64,000 nucleotides of DNA. Source: Tetrapyrgos nigripes (taxonomy: Eukaryota > Basidiomycota > Agaricomycetes > Agaricales > Campanellaceae). This document shows positions 21,364-32,303 of this stretch, piece after piece. The notes under the pieces are model-generated. The model searched no databases. It worked only from the letters and a program-made list of their open reading frames with translations, and was not told the DNA's origin. The stretch's first letter is position 1, and each line of letters opens with the position of its first letter. The position numbers and the translations under genes are program-made. The stretch is from contig JAACJM010000133.1 in NCBI GenBank assembly GCA_013368315.1, positions 1-64,000 on the forward strand, in the 5' to 3' direction.

Positions 21364-24300
21364 GTAAATTTAGTCTCGTTGAACCAGACTGACGATACAC
21401 AGATAATAGTCGTGTGTATGTAAAGTAAACTAGTTACACTTACATGCACTGTACAAATGATATTACTCCTCTATTCTTCTCTTTCAATCTAATATAAACC
21501 CTCACAGACCGACAACCACTTTCTCAAAAGGTTGCGTCAGCTCTGCATCCCTTCTTGGTGTGATCCTCCCGTTTTGGAGAGAAGAGAATCGCGTTTATTC
21601 GGTGGGTTAGTGACGGTTACGTCACAACCTCTCTTGCTCCTGAACCACCATCATCTCCGCCTACGACCTCGACTCTACCACTCCCTCGCCTCAAGCCACC
21701 TCAAGATCCTTCTCAAACTTCAAAGTAAGCTGTTTTTCGTCGTTTGGCAAAGGCGTTGACCAATTTGACCGCATATACAGGAAACCGCTTTTGATATGCG
21801 GGTCCGCTGGTGAACAGTGGCGCTTTTCTGCGCTTGATATGCTCAGATTCGACTCTTTAAAGTTCTATGAGCTTTGATTCATACTAGGAACCGGTGAGTA
21901 ATGTTCTGCTTGCTTTCTCGCTGCTGCCGCCTCGGTGTCTCCCTGCTGCTCGGGTTGGTCATGGAATCGTACCACCTGGGTCCAACAACACGAGCAGCAG
22001 AGAGGTAACGGGTTGGAGGCAGTTATAGTACTCACTAACGACTATTTTACAGGTCTACTCGGTCGGTAGGGAAGTGTTAGGGCAGAGATTGAGGTAAGGA
22101 TTAAGATGGACGTTGCGAGGTGTGAGCGTCAGTGTTAAGTGGTTGTGGAAATGGTTGTGGATGTCGGTTGTAGGTTTATGGTGACGCCCAGGTGTGTAGC
22201 ATTTGCTATGCTTTCGTTTTCCTTTTGATTAACCCTTTTTTTTTTTTTACAGCTTTACTCATCTTTTCATCCACCTCCTCCATGTCCCTGCGTCCTACCT
22301 CAAGACTGCCGGCACCTCTCCTTCTCCTTCCACCTCTCGTCCAACTTCTCGCTCGCTTTCAGTGGTAGGCGAGGGGTTAGGTTTGGGTATCAGGCATAGA
22401 CTGTTTGGAATACACGGTTAGGGTTTAAGGAGCAGGCGTGGACTCGTTAGGGTCTAGTGGCCACTTGGGATTGAAATATGTGGCAACTCTAGGTGCGTAA
22501 CCACTGCGTGTTTCCTCTTTTTTCTCCCTCCTGACTCGCACTTACTCTAGGTTTGTTAGTCTTCTCTCCCCCGCTTTCCTATTCGTCGCGCCAAGCCCTC
22601 GAGCCGCATCCCAACCGCCTCAACGACCCTTAATCCTCCCCCTCTCAATTCATCAACTCCCTTTCCGATGCCATCAGTACGTGCAGCACGACTCAAGACG
22701 AAACACCATCGACTCCTCTCCTGCTCAACGTGGTCAAGGGGATTCAACCCTTTCACCTTCCTCAACTCTTCAGCATCGTCCGCCCACCGCTTTTGCGACC
22801 CCTTAGTGCTTCACAGGGCTTCAAGAGTTTGGGCATCCGGCAGGTAGTAATCTTTTGATTTGACGGGAACTTAGGCTGGGTTAGTCGTCGTTTAGTATAC
22901 TCAGTGTACTTAGTTGGAACAGCAATAATATTCTTATTTTTGCCAACTTGTATGCGCGCGATCCCTTTGAAAGAAATTTCTTGACTTTATGTTTACAGGT
23001 CGTTAACAGACGCAAGTTCGACATTCTAACGGCCTCATGATGGCTCAGGTAGTTCCATCTTACGTTCCAATTATCGGTGTAGAGTTGGGGAACATGCGTT
23101 TTATCTACAGTATAGGAATGTTAAGGTGTCGGACGTGAGTACCTGGTTCTGGTTCTTTTCATTCCACTTTATACACCTGCCGTTTAATCCTAAATACGCT
23201 GGAATTTCAGAGCTTAGCCGAGGACTTCGTACTCAGGTCTAGCCGTGACGGGAAGTGGCAGCTAGCAAGGAGGGTTGGATGGTTTTAAACAAGAGGCTGC
23301 TGCGTGAGTGATTTGTCTCTCTTTCTCTATATATAGGGAGCTTTCAGGAAGCATGAAGGACATCGTTATAGACGAAGAAGACATAAGTTAATTCGCCTAA
23401 AGGGCCTCGTAATTTCGCGCACATACATATACTCGTTCTCGTTTTTTTACTACTTTTTTTAGCTCATATTCTCACCCCCTCATACACAGACCTTCTCATC
23501 CCGTCAGATTCTCGTGGTGAAATCGACACCAAGATCGCCAGTGGATACCCAGAAATCTGTCAGGTACGGACTATATCACTCTTTCCGTCCGAGTCCTCAC
23601 ATACTCACTAAGTCTCGTACTAGGCGTAGCCATCAGATACTTAGTATTATTTCGCGTTGTCGCTCAAAATACTCAGGGAAGTCACTGTTTTAGGACTCCC
23701 CGTGATCCCTATTCATTCACTTGAACGAGGCTACAAGACCATTGGTAGTATTCTAATACATACAAAAAATCCGGAAGCGATTTGGTTAAGAAATCCCTGT
23801 GCCGAAAGACTAGATTTCGACTCGCTTTAAGCTGAGTAAACTTAGGCTCTACTCCGTGACTTTTCCAGCTCCATATTCTTCACTTCCTCTATCACTTCCT
23901 CGCTCGCATTCGCCCTCACTCTGTCCCAAGCAATGCTGTGTACTTCCGCTGTCCTCTTTGCCCCACAAGAATAGTATCCCACTATGACCATTGTGGTTAG
24001 GGTTAAATAGATGTTGGAAAAGGCTCAGGTAGCCTAGGAGATGAAGATGTGGGGGTGGTGGATGTATGAGTGTTGGAGGAAGGAAGGAGGTTGTGTAACG
24101 AAATGTTGATGGAAACGGATGAGTGAGGCATGCTAGAGAATCACTATTTAGAGGAGAATACGAATATGCAAGAAAGAAAACGAACGCACCGGCCGTTCCA
24201 ATACTATACCCTCTCCAACATTCCCCAAATCAAAAAATGCGCCATACCGTGCCCGCTCGACGTCCTACGCGTTCGAAAACTTCACCATTGTATTCGGAGG

Positions 24301-24439
24301 GGCCTACAACCCAAGAATCGAGTCCGGGATGATGGGATTTGGGCAAGAGGGCGAGGAGGAGTGGAATGAAGAAGGGGGACGGGGACAAGGTACCTGTAAC
24401 TTCAGAACGCCACGTCACACGGCTTTGGGTTAGGGAACA
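21364..24439. other. Decayed region, possible Urc1 tail fragment
   Basis: No complete gene. It has exon-like islands separated by GTAAG/GTGAG...TTTACAG signals. About 23488-23560 reads LLIPSDSRGEIDTKIASGY on the plus strand, resembling the C terminus of Urc1 proteins (LIPADSxVEIDAKIxxGYF). About 23875-24000 reads FLARIRPHSVPSNAVYFRCPLCPTR followed by H-Y-D-H-C, a possible Cys/His metal-binding fragment. Intervening islands (21540-21725, 22560-22850) did not resolve to any family. Confidence 0.35.
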
Positions 24440-24445
24440 GTGTTG

Positions 24446-24780
24446 GGAGGTAAATGGGAACCATACCGAGCATCCCTTCTCTCCTGATCCAACTTGAATC
24501 TCTTCAACAACTCTTCCAAATCGTCAAACTCTCCATCCAAATACTCAAAGACCAACTGCAATGTGTGGCGAAGAACAACGGCTTCGCCGTGAGTGGTAGC
24601 AGTAGCCTCGAAGCAGCATTTGGAAGTCTGAGCTGCCAGTGACTGGGAAGCAGTGGCCGATATTTCTTCAGCACGATAGAGTGTGTCGAGGAGTCTGGTA
24701 CGGCAGGGAGTTTGAATGAAGGGAACCTCTGAAAACGGTGGAGGCAGGACGGTAGAGTCATCGGAATGTCATAACGAGGC
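24446..24780 (-). other. Open coding-like fragment cut by the copia insertion
   Basis: The minus strand is open for about 110 codons without an ATG. It contains amphipathic helical sequence (LLDTLYRAEEISATASQSL, VVLRHTLQLVFEYLDGEFDD, LEELLKRFKLDQERRDAR). Composition and third-position bias look coding. No family recognised. Its upstream end lies about 65 bp from the copia element, so the insertion may have split the gene. Confidence 0.4.
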
Positions 24781-24844
24781 GGAGGACATCGTAAAAACAT
24801 GTGAAAGACGAGTGCTGGGACAATAGGATCTCTAGGCGTAAGCC

Positions 24845-25213
24845 TGTTAAGCAGGCATGGTACGGCTTGTACACTACTAAACGCAGTGGCAACTACGCAA
24901 CTTACCTGTGGATAAAGAGTAGCTTGTAAGGCTAGTTAGAGGCTTGTTAGAGCGATGTGGGTTAAGTATGAAACTTGTTATTTGAAGGACTATCTACGAG
25001 TCCTTATATACCTTTAAGGAGGTACAAATACATGTAAACTAATACTAGAGTAACAATAAGATTCTATTGTACTGGATAGAACAATGCTGGTTTCGTAGAC
25101 TATTGTCGTACTACACTTTATTGTCTATATAATCTTATTGTTCTATTTATAACTACTACTATTGTTCTACATAGAATATGTTGATGGCTGCAACTGAATG
25201 CGCCAATTCAACA
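24845..25213 (-). repeat. copia 3' LTR
   Basis: Second LTR copy, directly after the polypurine tract on the minus strand. Confidence 0.95.
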
Positions 25214-25223
25214 CTCCCCCTTG
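25214..25223 (-). other. Polypurine tract
   Basis: AAGGGGGAG on the minus strand immediately before the 3' LTR, the expected plus-strand primer site. Confidence 0.75.
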
Positions 25224-25348
25224 CTAAGCAGCACGGTAGTGCGCGTAAGCATAGGTAGGTGCTGTAAGCATAGGTAGGCGCTGTAAGCAGCCATGGAAAG
25301 AAGGGATCCAGTGCCTCGACGTTTTCGATGCGATTTATAGGACTTTCT

Positions 25349-28300
25349 TCAATTATAAAACTGAAGTCCCAATTGTTTCCTGAACTTCTCAAACTTTACT
25401 CGATCAAGAGCTTTAGTGAGTAGATCTGCAGGGTTATTACTTCCTTCAATGAAGAATAACTTGACTGTCTCGTCGATGACTTTTTCTCGAACAAAATGAT
25501 ATCAAATATCAATGTGCTTGGTTCGCTTATCCGTGACAGGGTTTGATGCAATAAAAATTGATCCTTGATTGTCACCGTAAATTGGAATAGCGTGGAGAGG
25601 ATATTCGATTTCACTGAGAAGAGTCTTGAACCAGCAGACTTGTCAACTGCAGTCACTAAGTGCCATGTATTCAGCTTCAGTCGAAGATAGAGCAACTGTC
25701 TTTTGTTGTCTAGACGTCCAGCTAAATGGTGCTTGGGCTAATTGTAGAAAGAAGCCAGTTTGAGACTTGCGAGTTCCAGGATCTGATCCCCAATCAGAGT
25801 CTGTATAGGCTGATAAGCCTTCTCCCCCTCGACTGTTGTACACAAGAGCATATTTTCTAGTGCCAACAAGGTAACGGCAAATGTCTTTTGCCTTATTGTA
25901 GTGTTCTTGTGAGGGGTTTGCAGCAAATTGCGCAAGTTTTGTGACAGCAAAGGAAATATCAGGGCGTGTTCCTAACATTAAGTAGAGTAAGGATCCGATT
26001 ATCTCCTGATAACTTTGACGAAGAGCATAATTGACAGGAGTGTCATTTGGAAGAGGAAGAGGGTGATAATTGCCAGGTAATGGGGTAGCAGAAGCTTTCG
26101 CGTTTTGCATTCCATAAGTCTCTAGGATTTTATCCAGATAAGCGCACTGGTCTAAAGAGATCTTGCTGCCTTTCCTGGTAATTCTCATTCTAAGGAATTC
26201 TTTGGCATCGCCTAGATCCCTACATTCCCATCTCTTCATAAAGTCTCCTTTGAGTCGTAAGACTAAGGTTTTGTTAGCTCCACAGAATAGAGCATCATCC
26301 ACATAGACTACTGCAATGACGATAGAATTTTCAATAAGATTATTGTTTGCGTCATAGCGTTTGTGAATGAAGATTCCGGCGTCGGAAATGATTCGTTTAA
26401 AACCAAGTTCCGCCATGGACTTATCAAGACTTTTCCACCACGCAAGTCCTGCTTGTTTGAGTCCGTAAAGAGCACGAAGAAGCCGGACGACTTTATGCTC
26501 TTGTCCTTTTACTTTAAAGGCTTCCGGTTGTTCCATATAGATTTCTTCATCGAGTAAGCCATATAAATAGGCTGATCGGACATCGACACCGGACACGTGC
26601 CAGCCCTTAAGTGCAGCTAAAGCGAAGATTAAGCGCACAGTCTTGAATCGAACAACAGGCGAATATATTTGATCAAAGTCTATGCCTTCGACCTGTGAAA
26701 AACCTTTTGCGACGAGTCTTGCCTTTTTACGACCATCAGTTTTGATGTCGAAGACCCATCGGTTTTTGATAACTTTCCTATCTTTAGGTCTTTCGACCAA
26801 TTCATAGGTGTCGCGCTTGCGAAGAGCCTCTAGTTCTTCGCGGCAAGCGACTTTCCATTCCTCTTGCTCAGCTATAGGTAAGCGAGCAATGTCTTTGAAT
26901 GTCCATTCGCGAATATTACGAACATTCGGTTGATTCCCATCATTCTTCGAAGTAACTTTCTGAATAAGCAAGTGGGAATCGATTTCTCCAGGAGCAATTG
27001 CCTGCATAAGCAAGAAATTTATAGATACTCCCCCTTCACGGCATGGTTCTGCCATTTCTTCTGATTCAGGGCGTGCAGAGTCATCACTCTCAGCTTGCTG
27101 CTCCCCCTGGGGTGTGCTTCCGGATGCAGAACTAGGTCCGGGAACCTGTTGCTCTGCAGTTTGTTGACGTCGGTTTTCTCTCTGAGCGTCTCTCTCTGCT
27201 TTAGCTTTTGCTTCCGCTCTTTTATCAGCCGCGATTTGAGGTTCAAGATCGCGTTCAACTTCTACAGGGTGTTTATCCCCATATCGTTTGGGTACAGTAC
27301 CAGTACGCTCGCTTCGACGCGTTGGTTCTGTTGGTGGCCGTCTTTGTCTAGGAGCTCTGGGCTTTCGAGGTGCCTGAGGAGGTGGTGTCTCCACTGGCGG
27401 TGGTGTTACCGTTCTTCTAGGCTCAGAGTCACTATCCGGAGACGAAGGCGGTGGATCCTGTTCAGGTTCGTCGTCACGAGGCTGATCAGGTCTCCTTATT
27501 GAAGGGATGCGAGGAGGACGATGATGAAAATCTTCATCATCATCGTCAGGGATTGGTTGTGGTAGAGGAGTGTCATCGCCTTGTGATGACTCGATAGGTA
27601 GTTGTTTTGAATTACGAGATTGACTTTTACATCGAGGAAAAAAGTCTTCCTCAAACACGGCTTGCGGGGATGTAAATTCCGCATTGTTTGTCCGCATGAA
27701 AAGATTCCCACGTTCTCCTGGTGCTACACCAAGATACGTCATGAGTTCTGACTTGGAAGCGAGTTTGTTCTTTCGAGTTTCCTCGGGTTTAAAGACATAA
27801 GCTCCACAGCCAAAAACTCGCAGATGATCGATACGCGGTTTTTCTTTTTCAAGCATTTCAAATGGAGTTATCCATTTGTGTCGTCCTAAGGGAGTACGTC
27901 GATAGACATACAATCCATGACGGACAGCGTATTCCCACCAGGATTCAGGTAGACATGCTAACTTCATCATTGCTAGTGACTTATCCATTAGGGTGCGTAT
28001 AAAGCGCTCCGCTCGACCATTCTGTTGATGAATGTATGGTGCACTGTTAAGGATTTTAACACCTTTCTCGAGTAACATTTCTCGGTAGGTGCCTTTAATG
28101 AATTCACCACCCATATCAGACATCCACTGTTCGACTTTCGTCTTATATTGAGTTTCTACCATCGCAAGGAACTGGCGAGTGGCAGTCAGTGGTTGTTTTT
28201 TGTCTTTAAGAAAACGTATCCAAGCATCTGAAGTGTAATCATCAAAGAAGACGATTATATACTTGTACTTGTGGTAGGATATCGTGGGGTATTCATGCAA

Positions 28301-31276
28301 ATCTGTATGGATAATTTGGAAAGGACGAGTAGCACGTCGTTCGTTAGGAGGGTAAGCCTGTCTGGGAGTTTTGCCTTCAAGACAGCCTTTGCACAAAGGA
28401 AGTTCCTTTGGAATGATGAATTCAGGAGTACCAAGGGTGTGTTGTCGGACATGTTTTAGGACATCACGAGAGGGATGCCCTATACGACGATGTAAAATCT
28501 CATAGTTGATAAGATAAATCAAAAGATTGGCTTTAGAAGCGACAATTTTTGATTTGTGTGGAAGATAGTATAGCGTTTCTTCCGGTATACGCTTTGAGAA
28601 AGTCAAGAATGTTGTATTTCTCGAAATGGTGATATGATCGGAGTTACCGCGCATAAACATGTTGTCATTTAAGAATTGACCGACAGATAAGAGTCGTTGA
28701 TTTAGATCGGGAATGTAATAGACCGGATATAATTTCATAACTCTTTTACGTTGAGAGATCAGGACTGTTCCGGATGCACGAATTTTCGTGAATCCATTGG
28801 CAGTTTTCACTGGAATTGGTTTTATATAACTCAATTCAACAAAGTCATTGATGTCGAACGTAAAATGCGCTGATGCTCCAGAATCAAGTAACCATCCATC
28901 ACTGAAGTGGATTTTGACAGTATCAGATCTCTTTTTCTTACACTTCTGGCATAATGAGAACAGAGTGCCACAGGCACATAAATATTTATTGTTACCGCCA
29001 GGGCTAGTGTACAGATCATTATAAATAAAAGGGGTTGTTAAACCCAGAGGAGCGGTATGTAATAAATATATACATGAAGAACCTGCTTCCAAATTACGAG
29101 CTGCTGGAAAAAGTGCATCAGTACTTTTATTCATGAGATCTAAATTGAGATCTGACCTGAGATAACCGTTGTCCATGCCGGAGACTTCAGAGTCTAAGGA
29201 CCAGCCATAATTATTTGCGGCATTGACGGTAACCATGACGGGGGTAGAAGGTCGTGGACTTGGAGTTCCGTACGATGAGGTGTCCTCTACGGGTGATGTA
29301 GGAAGACTCATCCTTCCGAGGGATGGCGGAGTCGACATGTACTCGAGGTCGCTGGTTTCGGATAGGCTTGGAGACATGCTCTGGAGTTCTGGCATTGAAC
29401 TCGGAGTTGGAGCCCTGGAGGGTAATTCCATCCCTCCTAGTCTGATTGTTGCGTCTCGCTGCCAATCGATCAGCTCGTCGTACCTTCCATCCTCGTTTTG
29501 GAGATGAGGAGTCAGCCATTCCCATCCCGTCGAAGTCATTCCAGGTGTTGGGCTTACAACACGGCTGGACGGTAAGGATTGAGTGGTCATGCCATTGGGA
29601 TGTGCAGGCTGTGAGCCACTTTGCATCTCGCTGCGGGCTGCAGCAATGCGTTGGGCCAGTGAAAGAGTGCCCGTTGGGGCAACGGTGTTCAGTGCTGTTC
29701 TGAGTGGTTCCCCATAGATGTGTAGGGAATCCTCCGGATTCTGGAACCTCTCCCCAAGGTGCATTGCGCACTGGAGTATATCGGCAGCAGGATCCTGGGC
29801 AAGACGGTCGATAAGTGGAACAGGGGTCCTGGTGTCCTGAGGCACCTTTGCACCTGACTCCGTCATTGTGGAGCCAAACACACTTCCTAGTTCCGATGTG
29901 TTCACCAGGGTGTCCTCGTTCGAATTGGCATCTTCTTCCTGAACGCATGCCATATCGGCATCTGAACCGGTCTGAGTTCCGGGATATTCACCGTTCCAAC
30001 CATTCCAGTTGCCAGCATCACCCCAACCATCAGAAGATGATTGAAGGTTGTTCCAATAGATGCGTTCCATGAGAGTGCGTTTGGGACGAGGAGCAGGAGT
30101 AAGTGAAGTGAAGGAAGAAAGATCGGGATGAGACATGACGACATCTTCAAGAGTAGCAACAGTCTCACCAGATGGTCTAGCGCCAATATCGCGTGCAAGG
30201 TTGATAGCTCTTTTGGTACCTGTGAAGAAGGCGTCAAAAGGCTTTTCCGTTTCCATGAAGAATGGCTTACGGGTATCAACTGCAGCGGGCGTGTCGACGA
30301 CGGTGACTGTGTGCATCATGGGAGACATATCACCATGAGTGAGATGTGCTTGGCCTTGTCTTTTGGCCTGTTCAGACTTTCCAGCTCGACCTCCTCAACG
30401 GAAATGAGCTTTTCCTTTGCCCTTTCCCTTGCCCTTTCCCTTGTTGTTTCCATTAGAGCCGCTGGCTCCGTTAGTGCCGCTGCTGCTGCCACTTGGGCGC
30501 TGCTGCTGCTGCTGTTGGAAACTAGGGTTACCGTCCTTTCGCTTGACAGCTGAAAGACGGTTGGCTTGGGCTTTCCCTGAAGGCCCCTTGAAAGCTCCCT
30601 GGCGAGATTCCCAGATATTGAGAATCTCGCTTTGTAGATCATCAAGATTCTGATTGTCGACTTGTTGAATCGAACATTGGGTATACATATTGATGAGATA
30701 CTCATATCTGGGGGGTAGTTTGGAGATGATGAACATGACGATGAGGAAGTTGGTAATTTTCGTAAGGGAATTGCCTGAGGGGTTGTCAGTAGGGATACCG
30801 GCGGCACTGACCCTATTGAAGTGCATGCGAATAAGCTCGATCGCAGCACTAGGATTAGCGTCGTTGGGAATGGTGATGGAGGTAGCACGTTTGAAATCCG
30901 TGTAGATTGCGGAAACACCAGGTTTCCCATAGGTCTTTTTGAGAAAGACCCAAATTGCCTTGGCAGTAGTCATTCTGAGCGTCTTCTGACGAACGGGAGG
31001 AGAGAGACGAAGTTTGATAGACCCCATGGCCTTATCGTTCTTCTCATCCCAGTCAGCCTGTTTCTTTTGAGCCGCCGTGATAGCCTAAGCTTGAGCCGCC
31101 GCGTCTTCAGCAGATAGAGGAGAAGCGGTACTCACTTCGGCATCATTAGGGCGATCAGAGCTAAGGACAGAACTAAGTCCAGTAGCCTGCAACCAGGCGA
31201 GAAGGATGTCAGCCCAGATGTTGAAATCAACACCGGCGAAGACTGGTACAGTAGTCATCAGGACGTTGGAGGACAT
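25349..31276 (-). pseudogene. copia Gag-Pol polyprotein with four nonsense codons
   Basis: One continuous frame of about 1975 codons. Gag starts MSSNVLMTTVPVF at 31276, has LKKTYGKPGVSAIYTDFKRA and ends in KGKGKGKGKGK with no clear CCHC knuckle. A long Ser/Thr/Pro-rich linker of about 450 residues follows. Then protease (LLDSGASAH), the GAG-pre-integrase His/Cys motif (LHRRIGHPS...CKGCLEG), integrase (HTDLHE, SDMGGEF, NGRAERF), reverse transcriptase (VDVRSAYLYG, VVYVDDALF) and RNase H (YTDSDWGSD, LSSTEAEYMAL). Stops interrupt the same frame at 31087-31085 (TAG), 30397-30395 (TGA), 25645-25643 (TGA, just after EYMALSDCS) and 25504-25502 (TGA). Each is explained by one C-to-T change. No frameshift was seen. 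Confidence 0.93.
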
Positions 31277-31576
31277 CTTTGATAATATCTGGGGAAGTCA
31301 ACTGTCAGCATTTATCCATATGCAGAATAAGAAGGCAGCATTAAATGCGCCATGTGAAAGTGAAAAGAGGCAGCGATGAACGCGCCATGACAGTGACTAC
31401 TCCCCTAGATTGTCAACAACTGCAGCTGGACATGAGTCCTGCGCTGTTGGACATATCGTCAAGCCATGAAAGGCGACGCAGGCTGCCACAAGGGCGCCAC
31501 AGGCTGCCATGAAGGCGCCATCCAGGTAGTATGCGAAGTCTATGGTTTGCAGCCATTGAAGGCGCTCCCAAGGGCC

Positions 31577-31592
31577 TTCGGGGCCCATAACC
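31577..31592 (-). other. Primer binding site, half-tRNA type
   Basis: Directly inside the 5' LTR the minus strand reads GGTTATGGGCCCCG. This is complementary to the anticodon stem-loop of initiator tRNA-Met (contains the complement of CCCATAACC, anticodon CAU) rather than to a tRNA 3' end. Drosophila copia is known to use a cleaved initiator tRNA in this way. Confidence 0.65.
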
Positions 31593-31961
31593 TGTTAAGC
31601 AGGCATGGTACGGCTTGTACACTACTAAACGCAGTGGCAACTACGCAACTTACCTGTGGATAAAGAGTAGCTTGTAAGGCTAGTTAGAGGCTTGTTAGAG
31701 CGATGTGGGTTAAGTATGAAACTTGTTATTTGAAGGACTATCTACGAGTCCTTATATACCTTTAAGGAGGTACAAATACATGTAAACTAATACTAGAGTA
31801 ACAATAAGATTCTATTGTACTGGATAGAACAATGCTGGTTTCGTAGACTATTGTCGTACTACACTTTATTGTCTATATAATCTTATTGTTCTATTTATAA
31901 CTACTACTATTGTTCTACATAGAATATGTTGATGGCTGCAACTGAATGCGCCAATTCAACA
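31593..31961 (-). repeat. copia 5' LTR
   Basis: 369 bp, identical by eye to 24845-25213. On the minus strand it starts TGTTGAATTGG and ends GCTTAACA. It contains TATATAA-like and AT-rich promoter sequence in its first half. Confidence 0.95.
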
Positions 31962-31966
31962 AAGCC

Positions 31967-32296
31967 GAGCTCACTAAATCCAGAATAGTACGGCCAGTTA
32001 TGGCATACGAGGACTCCGTAAAAAAGTGTAACGCCCCTAGGAGCGCGTATAACCAATGGAAAATCCCGTACCCCGTGGGAAATGACCCCTTTCCCCGTAC
32101 CTCGTACAGTCTCCCGCTCCTGTAGTGGTGGGGACGGGAATTGGGCGGGCAACAAGAAGTTTGCCAGTGGCCTGGCGACCTACATATACTGTACTCAAGA
32201 CTACTGAGAGGCAAAGGAAGCCGAAAAAGGAAGCATCAATGGACATGTGCTCGGCCGTCATTCTATAGACCCAGTTACGAGGCCTTTAGGCTGAGT
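31967..32296. other. Short unique flank between copia and the next transposon
   Basis: No gene recognised. It is the right half of the copia target and the left flank of the 32.3-kb element. Confidence 0.4.
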
Positions 32297-32303
32297 TAAT
32301 TTA

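Larger units (their letters stand above)
24845..31961 (-). mobile_element. Ty1/copia LTR retrotransposon (7.1 kb)
   Basis: Two 369-bp LTRs (24845-25213 and 31593-31961), which I could not tell apart base for base, with TG...CA ends read on the minus strand. The target-site duplication is AAGCC (24840-24844, 31962-31966). The gene order protease-integrase-RT-RNase H identifies copia. The element reads right to left, so the right LTR is the 5' LTR. Identical LTRs imply a very recent insertion, yet the coding region has four stops. Confidence 0.96.

Noticed and set aside
29211..29948. 245-codon Arg/Cys-rich frame inside copia
   Set aside because: Alternate-frame shadow of the Gag-Pol linker.
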